Notes under the pieces: model-generated
The model's input: the letters and a program-made list of their open reading frames with translations, nothing else
What the model was told of the DNA's origin: nothing
Databases searched by the model: none
Made by a program: the position numbers and the translations under genes
Source: Chromatiales bacterium
Lineage (GTDB): Bacteria > Pseudomonadota > Gammaproteobacteria > UBA6429 > Thiohalophilaceae
NCBI GenBank assembly: GCA_027001895.1
Contig: JALTLP010000103.1
Location: forward strand, 1-6,536
DNA length: 6,536 nucleotides
Reading direction: 5' to 3'
Shown: positions 1-6,231 of the stretch, one piece after another
How the letters are laid out: every line of letters begins with the position of its first letter
How positions within the stretch are numbered: position 1 is the stretch's first letter

Positions 1-159
1 GCGTTCCCGCCAGTTGCTGCGGTGTTCTACGTTGTGACTTCGATCTCGATGTTCAGCACGTTCGTGGTTGCGTTCGCTGGCCATGCTGTTAAAACTTGCT
101 GCGCTGAGGGCTGCAAAGCAGGCAGCAATAACTAACTGTTTTTTAACTGAATTTTTCAT
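1..159 (-). CDS. Small exported His/Arg-rich protein, N-terminal part (3' end cut by window edge)
   Basis: Only the first 53 codons are in the window; the frame is open to position 1. The start MKNSVKKQLVIAACFAALSA is a classical Sec signal peptide: basic n-region (K2, K6, K7), hydrophobic core at about residues 9-23, and a probable signal peptidase I site after S25-M26-A27. The visible mature part (residues 28-53) is extremely polar, with 7 Arg, 4 His and 5 Glu among 26 residues. I chose the ATG at 157-159 because AGGAG lies 9 nt upstream (complement of 169-173). An in-frame ATG at 178-180 would add seven residues and put that ribosome site inside the gene. I-A-A-C at residues 11-14 resembles a lipobox but sits inside the hydrophobic core, so a lipoprotein is unlikely. 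His/Arg-rich mature ends of this type occur in RcnB-like periplasmic proteins, but the family-defining C-terminal part is absent, so the function is unknown. Confidence 0.8.
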   Translation of the reverse strand, partial: MKNSVKKQLVIAACFAALSAASFNSMASERNHERAEHRDRSHNVEHRSNWRER

Positions 160-199
160 TTTTGCAATCTCCTGAGTCATATTGCGATGTTGCAGCAAT

Positions 200-234
200 A
201 CCATAACAAGGAGCAAATGAATGTAAGCTGAATG
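200..234 (-). promoter_or_regulatory. Putative activator-dependent promoter of the exported protein gene
   Basis: Read on the minus strand, CATTCA occurs twice, separated by GCTTA (229-234 and 218-223), an exact 11-bp period. Seventeen bases upstream of a -10-like TATGGT (200-205), where a -35 should lie, is GCTTAC, which is far from TTGACA and overlaps the direct repeat. Tandem hexamers one helical turn apart over a poor -35 are the usual layout for OmpR/PhoB-family response-regulator activation. Transcription would start near 193, giving a leader of about 34 nt. Which regulator binds is not known from the sequence. Confidence 0.45.
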
Positions 235-276
235 AACAACGTATTCTTCCGGGCTGTTTTATGCCGGAGTAGTGGG

Positions 277-3174
277 CTAGCCAGCAATAATTAAACGGGA
301 TGAATCAAGCCGTGCATAGGCTTTATTCATACTGGCAATTAAATCATCTTTCTGGTTTATCAGGGTATTGATTTCATCATCCCGAATATTCGGGTTTTCT
401 TTTTGCAAGGATGTTAAGCGCTGAATCTCATGGTTAAACTCAGTCGTCATTTCGTTGGTTCGAATTTTTATTTGTTTATTACAATCATGGCTTGCGCTTG
501 TCTCTGCACAGGCAAACATCGATTGCAGGCTTTCCTGATGGTTATGAATAAGCTGGCTGATAATTTTCTTATTCAATTGTATTGCCGTCCCTTGCAGAGC
601 CTCGAAAGAAAACTTGTCAGTCAGATTATTACCGGAAGCATCCACAACAAGGCGTATAACGGCTGGAGGCATATGGCGATGAATTTGCAGCTTTTGTGGT
701 GCGCTGCATTCAATAACAAAAATACATTCGAGTAAAATGCTGCCTTGTTTGAGCCCGGACAGTTTTACAATGCTGAGGGCTGTATTGCCATGTTCATTAG
801 AAACAAGTTGATCAATTAAATTAACCACCATCGGGTGTTCCCAGGTCATAAAATACATATTTTCATGTGCCAGTGCATGGTGGCGGTCGAAAGTAATGGT
901 TGCACCTTCATCCGGTAAATCCGGGAAGTGGGTGATTAACATATGATCGGTCGGGTGCACGGTAAAACTTTTTTGTGCATGAAAATCAAAGTCGATTCCG
1001 TACATATCAAAAACGGCAGACAGGTAATTTTCCAGACTACGATCATGATCCCAGTACTGAATATTGGCGGCAATCTCGTTGGCTTCTGCCTGTTGGTAGG
1101 GATTAAGTTCAAGAAAACGATCTCGTCCCTGTTGTAACTTCTGATTAAATTCGCTGGTATCGGCCTTAACTATATAAATAAACTGCTCAATAGAAAAGGC
1201 ATCAAAGTCGGGATTAACAAGGTAATTATTTAATTCGTCCTGATGCTTCTGAATGACAGCCTGTCCGACCGGGCAGGTTTGCATAAAGGTATTCAGGCCA
1301 TTGTTATACCACTGGTACATTATGGCCTGGGCGGAATGTTCAAAATACGGTATATGTAGGTGTATTGTTTCCAGTTGACCAATTCGATCCAGCCGGCCAA
1401 TGCGCTGTTCAAGCAAGTCGGGGTTATATGGCAGGTCAAACAAAACCAGATGATGTGCAAACTGAAAGTTTCTGCCTTCACTGCCAATTTCTGAACAGAT
1501 TAAAACCTGTGAACCGTCTTCCATATCGGCAAAAAATGCGGCTGCGCGGTCGCGGTCGATAATGTTCATGTTCTCATGAAATACTGCTGCCTGCTTGCCG
1601 TATTGCTGGCGTAATGCATTGGCGATATCAATGGCTGTTGTTGCATAAGCACAGATCACCAGCACCTTTTCATTGCGATGTTTTTTAAAAATATTTGCCA
1701 GCCAGTCAATGCGAGGATCAATTTCGGTCCAGTGAGTCCCTTCATCGGTAAATACATTCTGGTAAATTGTTTCCGGGGTAAGCAGTAACGGGATATTAAG
1801 TTTTGCAGGTTCATTCGATTCAATATAGGTTTGAATCAGCGTCTGGTAGACGTCCGGCATTTTTAACGGGTAGGCATGAGCCTCGCGTTCGGGGAATCCT
1901 TTAATCGCATTGCGGGTGTTTCTGAACAGAACTCGTCCGGTACCATGCTGGTCAGCAAGAATCTGGATTAACTGCTGGCGTATGGCTTCATTGTTCTGCT
2001 GAGAATTAAAAGTATCGACTAAAGCCAGATAGTCATTATTACCTTTGAATAACCGGTTTAAAGTTTTTTTGCTTTCATCTGTTAAACTGTCTTCATCAAG
2101 CAGGTTGTCAATAACATGTGCAATGGTTTTAAAAGACTCAACTTCTTCAAGAAACTTCGCAAGATTGTGGTAACGGTGTGGGTCAAGTAAACGCAAACGT
2201 GCAAAGTGACTTTCTTCACCGAGCTGTTCCGGTGTTGCGGTTAATAGTAATAAACCCGGAATTGCCGCGGAAAGTTTTTCGATATAAGTGTAAGCCTGAC
2301 TGGGTGCACTTTCCGACCAGGATAAATGATGCGCTTCATCGACAACAAGAATATCCCATTCAGCCTCGATAAGTTGTTCAAGCACTTTTTCTTTATGAGT
2401 AACAAATTCAAGGCTGCATAATAACAGGGGTTCGTCAATAAATGGGTTGTGCTCACTTTCGAGCGTGTCCTGATAACGCTCCTGATCGAATAAACTCATC
2501 TTAAGATTAAAACGGCGCAGCATTTCAACCATCCATTGATACATCAGGGCTTCAGGAACAATAATCAGAATACGTTGGGCGCGGTCAGAAATTAGTTGCT
2601 GGTGTATGATTAAACCGGCTTCAATGGTTTTACCCAGACCAACCTCATCGGCAAGTAGTACGCGCGGTGCACTACGACTGGCAACCTGGTGTGCAATATA
2701 AAGCTGGTGAGGAATAAGGCTAACCCTTGGGCCAAGTAAGCCGCGTGTTTCTAACCTGGAAAGTTCAAAACGTTTTTGTAATGTCTGGTAACGTAATGGA
2801 TACCATTGCTGTTTATCAATCTGGCTGGTCAGCATTCTATCCCGCGGCTTGTTAAGCTGGGTTGAATGGCTTAACTCCCCCTCGGTTAACTGGCATGATT
2901 TACCAGCTTCATCATGGCAGTGGTAAACGATTAAACCATCACGTTGTTCAGTTTTTTCAATCTGGTATTGTTTACCTTCTTCCGATTCAATGCTGTCACC
3001 TTCAAAAAAAACAACGCGGGTAAGCGGCGCCTGGTCGATAGCGTATACTCGGGTTTGCTCACTTGCCGGGAAATGAATACTGACACGGCGGGTTTCAACC
3101 GCGGCAACAACACCAAGGCCGAGATCCGTTTCTGTATCACTAATCCAGCGCTGGCCGATAACAAATTCAGACAT
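277..3174 (-). CDS. rapA: RNA polymerase-associated ATPase RapA (HepA), Swi2/Snf2 family
   Basis: RapA binds core RNA polymerase and uses ATP hydrolysis to release polymerase from post-termination complexes so it can be reused; it acts in the cytoplasm. The protein is 965 residues, close to the 968 of E. coli RapA. The N-terminus (MSEFVIGQRWISDTETDLGL, then about residues 20-105) matches the Tudor-like polymerase-binding region. The helicase core is intact: Walker A DEVGLGKT at 176-183, DEAH at 279-282, TAT at 312-314, GSEGRNFQ at 564-571, and the motif VI arginines in EQRIGRLDRIGQ at 589-600. The C-terminal domain runs to RLIIAG and a TAG stop. The start is fixed by the conserved N-terminus; only a weak GTGAGA precedes it. 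A MipA/OmpV-family gene lies 122 bp upstream on the same strand. A TATACT (complement of 3257-3262) in that gap could be a -10, but it has no good -35, so both a private promoter and read-through are possible. No strong terminator follows the stop. No frameshift or missing motif is visible. Confidence 0.97.
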   Translation of the reverse strand: MSEFVIGQRWISDTETDLGLGVVAAVETRRVSIHFPASEQTRVYAIDQAPLTRVVFFEGDSIESEEGKQYQIEKTEQRDGLIVYHCHDEAGKSCQLTEGELSHSTQLNKPRDRMLTSQIDKQQWYPLRYQTLQKRFELSRLETRGLLGPRVSLIPHQLYIAHQVASRSAPRVLLADEVGLGKTIEAGLIIHQQLISDRAQRILIIVPEALMYQWMVEMLRRFNLKMSLFDQERYQDTLESEHNPFIDEPLLLCSLEFVTHKEKVLEQLIEAEWDILVVDEAHHLSWSESAPSQAYTYIEKLSAAIPGLLLLTATPEQLGEESHFARLRLLDPHRYHNLAKFLEEVESFKTIAHVIDNLLDEDSLTDESKKTLNRLFKGNNDYLALVDTFNSQQNNEAIRQQLIQILADQHGTGRVLFRNTRNAIKGFPEREAHAYPLKMPDVYQTLIQTYIESNEPAKLNIPLLLTPETIYQNVFTDEGTHWTEIDPRIDWLANIFKKHRNEKVLVICAYATTAIDIANALRQQYGKQAAVFHENMNIIDRDRAAAFFADMEDGSQVLICSEIGSEGRNFQFAHHLVLFDLPYNPDLLEQRIGRLDRIGQLETIHLHIPYFEHSAQAIMYQWYNNGLNTFMQTCPVGQAVIQKHQDELNNYLVNPDFDAFSIEQFIYIVKADTSEFNQKLQQGRDRFLELNPYQQAEANEIAANIQYWDHDRSLENYLSAVFDMYGIDFDFHAQKSFTVHPTDHMLITHFPDLPDEGATITFDRHHALAHENMYFMTWEHPMVVNLIDQLVSNEHGNTALSIVKLSGLKQGSILLECIFVIECSAPQKLQIHRHMPPAVIRLVVDASGNNLTDKFSFEALQGTAIQLNKKIISQLIHNHQESLQSMFACAETSASHDCNKQIKIRTNEMTTEFNHEIQRLTSLQKENPNIRDDEINTLINQKDDLIASMNKAYARLDSSRLIIAG

Positions 3175-3296
3175 ATATTCTCACTATAAACAGGGCGATA
3201 AAAAATTAAATCAGGGTAAACAGCAGGCGACGTATTTTAATGCCTTATGCAACAGGAGTATAGAAGGTATTCGGTTTATTGCGTTAAATAGCAGCT

Positions 3297-4133
3297 TTAA
3301 TACTGGCTGCGCTGTTTTGATTCTTTAAATACCCATGAAAGTGCTGCGCCAACCATAAAGGAATCATTCTGGCGGATAAGTGGACTGTCCATAAAAACTG
3401 CATTATTTAAATTATCGTATTTTGCAAACAGGCCAAACCATAACCGGTCGAAACGATGGCTCACCGTAATGGTAATGCGTGAACCGCTATAACCGGCGCG
3501 GGCATTATAAGCCGGACGAGTTGCGGTTGCGTATTGTGGAGCAACTTCGTAAAAATAATCGTGGTATTCTTCACTTGCCCAGACCGGCCCTATAGAAACA
3601 GCGGTTTCCCATCCTGAATAATAGCGTAGTTGTAAATAAGGTGAGAACACCCAGCCTATCGACTCGGTATGGCTAAGATCAGTCGCAATAGCGTTGCGTA
3701 ACGGCAGGGCAAAGCGAACACGTAAATTCTTATCTTGAGACTGATAAAGATTAAACTGAACCCGTGGCCCCAGCTCCAGTATCGGATCCAGATCCGGCAT
3801 ACCAGTACGAGCCCGGTTATCCTTGCTGTCAACAGGCAAGGCAAAAGCTGTGCTCAGGTCAATCTTGACGGTCTCGCCGTTATAAAAGTAAAAGCGACCC
3901 CCTTCCTTATCAACTTTTAAACGTTTGCCGTTATAACGTATATAAGGAATAGGCGCGGCATATTCCGAACGCTGATCAGAACCGCGGTAATGTGGCAAAC
4001 TTAAAACACCAAGGCCCACACCAAGTTCCCACTTGGGTTTGTCTTTTTTTATATCTTCCTCAGCATAAGTTGGGCTGGCAAATATGATTAAAGATAATGT
4101 GCTTACAAAATATTTACTAAAGAATTTTGTCAT
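3297..4133 (-). CDS. MipA/OmpV-family outer membrane protein
   Basis: This 278-residue protein has a signal peptide with hydrophobic segment at about residues 8-20 and a likely cleavage site after T22-Y23-A24. The mature part has the alternating aromatic pattern of a small beta-barrel and hallmarks of the MipA/OmpV family: GVGLGVLSLPHYRGSDQ (38-54), PIPYIRY (61-67), GMPDLDPILELGP (111-123), ARAGYSG (211-217) and a last strand ending SWVF (266-269). Members have been described as scaffold for murein-synthesis enzymes (E. coli MipA) or as Vibrio OmpV; which role applies here cannot be told. Unusually, nine polar residues (KESKQRSQY) follow the phenylalanine that looks like the normal barrel end. 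No convincing ribosome site precedes the ATG. The gene is divergent from zapE, sharing a 143-bp promoter region, and lies upstream of rapA on the same strand. Confidence 0.92.
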   Translation of the reverse strand: MTKFFSKYFVSTLSLIIFASPTYAEEDIKKDKPKWELGVGLGVLSLPHYRGSDQRSEYAAPIPYIRYNGKRLKVDKEGGRFYFYNGETVKIDLSTAFALPVDSKDNRARTGMPDLDPILELGPRVQFNLYQSQDKNLRVRFALPLRNAIATDLSHTESIGWVFSPYLQLRYYSGWETAVSIGPVWASEEYHDYFYEVAPQYATATRPAYNARAGYSGSRITITVSHRFDRLWFGLFAKYDNLNNAVFMDSPLIRQNDSFMVGAALSWVFKESKQRSQY

Positions 4134-4191
4134 TTAAGAATCAACTTGTAGTTAAAGTGAGATCAAAGCTCTGGCGTTAAAATATTTATGC

Positions 4192-4220
4192 AGTATACTG
4201 AATTTGGCATTTGATTACTA
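4192..4220 (-). promoter_or_regulatory. Possible promoter of the MipA/OmpV-family gene
   Basis: On the minus strand TATACT (complement of 4192-4197) is a five-of-six match to the sigma-70 -10 box. The -35 position at 17 bp is TAGTAA, a weak match. Transcription would start near 4185, giving a leader of about 50 nt. The -10 lies inside CAGTATACTG (4191-4200), a perfect 10-nt palindrome, so the box reads the same on both strands and direction is not fixed by it alone. Confidence 0.3.
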
Positions 4221-4230
4221 AATATATAAT
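4204..4230 (+). promoter_or_regulatory. Predicted sigma-70 promoter of zapE
   Basis: A perfect TATAAT lies at 4225-4230 with TTGGCA at 4204-4209. The 15-bp spacer is short; the overlapping TTTGGC at 4203-4208 would give 16 bp. Transcription would start near 4237, about 40 nt before the GTG start. AAAAACAGTTTTT (4242-4254), a 13-nt palindrome, would fall in the early leader, a possible operator position. The area is strongly AT-rich. Confidence 0.5.
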
Positions 4231-4276
4231 ATGTTTCATTAAAAAACAGTTTTTAAATTTTGCAGGGAATTAATTT

Positions 4277-5389
4277 GTGACGCCGCTTGAATCCTATCAA
4301 CTTGACCTTAAGCGTAGTGGTTTTATTGCCGACAAGGCACAACAACATGCGGTAGAGTTAACCAATGCTTTGTACGAGAAATTAGTTACCGCAAATCATA
4401 CTGAGTCAGCAGGTTTGTGGAGCAAACTGTTTAAATCAAGGCCTTCCTATATAAAGGGCCTGTATTTCTGGGGGGGCACCGGTCGGGGAAAAACCTATTT
4501 AATAGACTGTTTTTATGAATGCCTGCCGTTTAAAGAAAAACACAGGGTACATTTTCACCATTTTATGCTGGATATACATGAACAGCTACGTCAGTTACCG
4601 AAATCACCCAATCCGTTAAATATTGTTGCCGAGAAGTATGCCAGTCATTACCAGGTGTTATGCCTTGACGAATTTCATGTGCACGATATAGCCGATGCAA
4701 TGTTAATGGTTGGGCTGTTAAAAATTCTGGTAGAAAAGGGTGTAACGCTGGTTGCGACATCAAATATTGCCATTAAGGATTTGTACAAGAACGGACTGCA
4801 ACGGGAACGGTTTCTGGAAGTAATCGATTTACTTCAGCAAGTAACAACTGAATATGATCTGGGAGACGATGTTGACTACCGCTTTAACAAACTGGATAAA
4901 AGTCCGACTTATTTTACTGGCCTGAATAATGAAAGTGAGCAAAAGCTTGAAGAATGTTTTGAAAGTATTATTCCTACCAGAGCCAAGCATAACCGGCAGA
5001 TTACAATTAATAACCGTAAACTGGATTACATTGCGCTGGCAGACGATGTTATCTGGTTTGATTTTTCGGCTATCTGTGAAACAGCGCGTTCAGCGCATGA
5101 CTATATTGAAATAGCCAGGCAGTATACAACGGTTGTTATCAGCAATATTCCGATTATGGATGAATCATACGACAGTGCCGCCAAGCGTTTTATTCATCTT
5201 ATAGATGCACTTTACGACCATAATGTAAAGCTTATTTGCTCTGCTGAAGTTGAGCCAGAAAGTTTATACAAAGGTAAGCGGTTGGCATTTGCTTTTGATC
5301 GAACCATTAGCCGTTTAACAGAAATGCAAACGCGGCATTATCTTGCTTTGCCGCATACTTTGGCGGGGAGTCGTGTTGCGCAACAGTAG
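4277..5389 (+). CDS. zapE: Cell division protein ZapE (AFG1-like AAA-type ATPase)
   Basis: ZapE is an ATPase that associates with the FtsZ ring in E. coli and matters under stress and low oxygen; the family also includes mitochondrial AFG1/LACE1. This protein is 370 residues, against about 375 in E. coli. Visible motifs are Walker A GGTGRGKT (66-73), the following HFHHFMLDIHEQL (92-104), Walker B CLDEF (129-133), the sensor-like ATSN (160-163), LYKNGLQRERFL (169-180) with its conserved arginines, WFDF (260-263), and the C-terminal signature FDRTISRLTEM (340-350). The usual proline after FL in the RFLP segment is glutamate here (FLEVI). Translation starts at GTG 4277, supported by AGGGA at 4264-4268 with an 8-nt spacer and by alignment of the N-terminal TPLESY with the family. 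It is divergent from the MipA/OmpV-family gene and convergent with the PstS-like gene. Downstream it runs into the repeat block. Confidence 0.95.
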   Translation: MTPLESYQLDLKRSGFIADKAQQHAVELTNALYEKLVTANHTESAGLWSKLFKSRPSYIKGLYFWGGTGRGKTYLIDCFYECLPFKEKHRVHFHHFMLDIHEQLRQLPKSPNPLNIVAEKYASHYQVLCLDEFHVHDIADAMLMVGLLKILVEKGVTLVATSNIAIKDLYKNGLQRERFLEVIDLLQQVTTEYDLGDDVDYRFNKLDKSPTYFTGLNNESEQKLEECFESIIPTRAKHNRQITINNRKLDYIALADDVIWFDFSAICETARSAHDYIEIARQYTTVVISNIPIMDESYDSAAKRFIHLIDALYDHNVKLICSAEVEPESLYKGKRLAFAFDRTISRLTEMQTRHYLALPHTLAGSRVAQQ

Positions 5390-5432
5390 ATTTGAATTGT
5401 AAGCAGGCTTGCGCCTATAGGTGATACATTGG

Positions 5433-5477
5433 TTTTTCTTGTCATTGTGAGTCACTAAGAGACGCGGCAATCTTGTT
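5433..5477 (+). repeat. Left terminal REP-like palindrome (copy 1)
   Basis: The copy runs TTTTTCTTGTCATTG... to ...GCGGCAATCTTGTT, with ATTG and CAAT ends that can pair around an imperfect stem including GTC/GAC. It is the inverse of the copy at 6232-6277 and is related to 6076-6113. A six-T run (5476-5481) follows, so the structure could also serve as a weak intrinsic terminator for zapE transcripts; the stem is imperfect, so I do not call a terminator firmly. Confidence 0.65.
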
Positions 5478-5491
5478 TTTTGCTCAAAAAC

Positions 5492-5519
5492 ATTTCGCCT
5501 CGCGCTGACGCGCTTTAGG
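5492..5519 (+). repeat. Partial inverted copy of the 59-bp module
   Basis: These 28 bases match the reverse complement of 6033-6060 at 26 positions. They include the GCGC-loop-GCGC hairpin with loop TGAC. The second half of the module, the GCAGGC hairpin, is missing; the sequence passes almost directly into the ACTTTCTTGT hairpin. Confidence 0.8.
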
Positions 5520-5525
5520 CGAGCG

Positions 5526-5551
5526 TACTTTCTTGTGGCAACAAGAAAGTA
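5526..5551. repeat. Perfect 11-bp hairpin at left edge of the core
   Basis: TACTTTCTTGT (5526-5536) and ACAAGAAAGTA (5541-5551) are exact inverse complements around a GGCA loop. No T-run follows on the plus strand, so it does not look like a standard terminator. It mirrors the hairpin at 5976-6001 in composition and position. Confidence 0.85.
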
Positions 5552-5572
5552 GCCAAAGAAGTGCACCCCAAA

Positions 5573-5668
5573 TCGCAAAACGTTCATCGGTCTGAGGTTA
5601 ATGCTCAGGACATTTTGCGACAGGCCTTCCCTGGCCTGATCGCAAAAGCGTGTGCGTCCTGCACACGC
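5573..5668. repeat. Stem-loop cluster with alternative pairing
   Basis: TCGCAAAA at 5573-5580 and again at 5640-5647 can each pair with TTTTGCGA at 5613-5620. The first pairing encloses a small CTGAG/CTCAG hairpin (5592-5608). The second is extended by CAGGCC/GGCCTG (5621-5626 with 5633-5638) into a 14-bp stem with one bulged A and a 6-nt loop. Directly after it, GCGTGTGC/GCACACGC (5648-5655 with 5661-5668) forms a perfect 8-bp hairpin with a 5-nt loop. The strand of any transcript is unknown. Confidence 0.75.
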
Positions 5669-5713
5669 CCTTCGGTGTCACTTGCGCTTTAATCCATCCC
5701 GATTCACTGCGAT

Positions 5714-5800
5714 TAAGGGGAATAGCCTACGCACAAATTAACTTGGTAAGTTGTTGTGGTTTAGTACGCAGTTCTGTTAGTGGGGTATTCCTCCCCCTTA
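5714..5800. repeat. Gapped inverted repeat in the core
   Basis: TAAGGGGAATA (5714-5724) and TATTCCTCCCCCTTA (5786-5800) are inverse complements apart from a 4-nt insertion. They enclose about 60 bp containing a small AACTT/AAGTT hairpin. No open frame or known motif was recognised in between. Confidence 0.5.
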
Positions 5801-5810
5801 GGCATGCCGA

Positions 5811-5930
5811 ATAGGCCCCCCTAAAATTCGGATCAAGCGGACGCATGTCGAGCCAGACTTGCTAGCTGAAGCAACGCGTAAGCGCAGCAAGTCAGCGAGT
5901 TCGGGAGCGCGAATTTTAGAGGGAGCCTAT
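5811..5930. repeat. Nested 120-nt inverted repeat
   Basis: The outer arms are ATAGGCCCCCCTAAAATTCG (5811-5830) and the 21-mer at 5910-5930, whose reverse complement matches the left arm with one substitution-rich C/T run and a 1-nt gap. Inside, GACTTGCT (5856-5863) and AGCAAGTC (5886-5893) are perfect inverse complements, giving a long two-tier stem. The arms are AT/GC mixed and no T-run follows. It could be a structured RNA or the remnant of a palindromic insertion. Confidence 0.65.
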
Positions 5931-5975
5931 GAGGGTACAGGCTTTAGCCTGCTTGCCTTGGGGGAAATGGTTTTG

Positions 5976-6001
5976 GTGACTTTTGCCTAAACAAAAGTCA
6001 C
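5976..6001. repeat. Perfect 10-bp hairpin at right edge of the core
   Basis: GTGACTTTTG (5976-5985) and CAAAAGTCAC (5992-6001) pair exactly around the loop CCTAAA. It resembles the left-edge hairpin at 5526-5551 and joins directly to the 59-bp module on its right. Confidence 0.85.
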
Positions 6002-6060
6002 TCGCCTGCAGGCGCGAGAGCCTGCTTAAAATCCTACAGCGCGTTAGCGCGAGGCGAAAT
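6002..6060 (+). repeat. 59-bp direct repeat module, copy A
   Basis: This matches 6129-6187 at 56 of 59 positions, with an offset of 127 bp. It contains a GCAGGC/GCCTGC hairpin (6008-6013 with 6020-6025, loop GCGAGA) and a short GCGC/GCGC hairpin with loop GTTA. The left end overlaps CGCCTGCAGGCG (6003-6014), a perfect 12-nt palindrome. Confidence 0.9.
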
Positions 6061-6075
6061 AATTCTATATTAAGC

Positions 6076-6113
6076 AAAGATTGCTTTGTCACTGAGTGAC
6101 TTTGCAATAACAA
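6076..6113 (+). repeat. Internal REP-like palindrome
   Basis: Here ATTGC/GCAAT and GTCAC/GTGAC are nested symmetrically (6080-6108), separated by unpaired TTT on each side and a TGA loop. It aligns with the two terminal copies through AGATTGC... and ...GCAATAACAAG. It lies between the two 59-bp modules. Confidence 0.75.
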
Positions 6114-6128
6114 GCAAAGAAAAGTACT

Positions 6129-6187
6129 TCGCCGGCAGGCGCGAGAGCCTGCTTAAAATCCTACAGCGCAATAGCGCGAGGCGAAAT
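6129..6187 (+). repeat. 59-bp direct repeat module, copy B
   Basis: It differs from copy A at three positions: one base near the left end (G instead of T) and two bases in the loop of the GCGC hairpin (AA instead of GT). The GCAGGC/GCCTGC hairpin is unchanged. Confidence 0.9.
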
Positions 6188-6204
6188 GAATTTAATATAA
6201 TTAG

Positions 6205-6224
6205 ATTCCCGCCTTCGCGGGAAT
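6205..6224. repeat. dRS3-like 20-bp palindrome
   Basis: ATTCCCGCCTTCGCGGGAAT is a perfect 8-bp hairpin with a CTTC loop. It fits ATTCCC-N8-GGGAAT, the pattern of the neisserial dRS3 repeat, which also appears in similar form in many other proteobacteria. Compared with the spacer between copy A and the internal palindrome, about 30 nt around this hairpin look inserted. Confidence 0.75.
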
Positions 6225-6231
6225 GGCGAGT

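Noticed and set aside
250..276. Possible terminator after rapA
   Set aside because: Only a 5-bp TCCGG/CCGGA stem with an 11-nt loop and no T-run is visible, too weak to call.
430..735. 101-codon plus-strand open frame within rapA
   Set aside because: It is antisense to a well-conserved part of rapA and has no family resemblance; it is a shadow of the real gene.
2944..3189. 81-codon plus-strand frame over the rapA start
   Set aside because: It is antisense to the conserved Tudor-like N-terminus and shows no protein signature.
5404..5437. Intrinsic terminator directly after zapE
   Set aside because: AGGC-TTGC-GCCT gives only a 4-bp stem and the T-run is 16 bases further on, which does not fit an intrinsic terminator.
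5315..5587. 90-codon open frame on the minus strand at the end of zapE
   Set aside because: It overlaps the conserved zapE C-terminus and runs through the palindromic repeats. The peptide, with a segment read from the ACTTTCTTGT hairpin, looks like translated repeat DNA and has no recognisable domain.
5916..6113. 65-codon open frame on the minus strand inside the repeat block
   Set aside because: It is made almost entirely of the 59-bp module, a hairpin and the REP-like palindrome; no ribosome site or recognisable protein feature was found.
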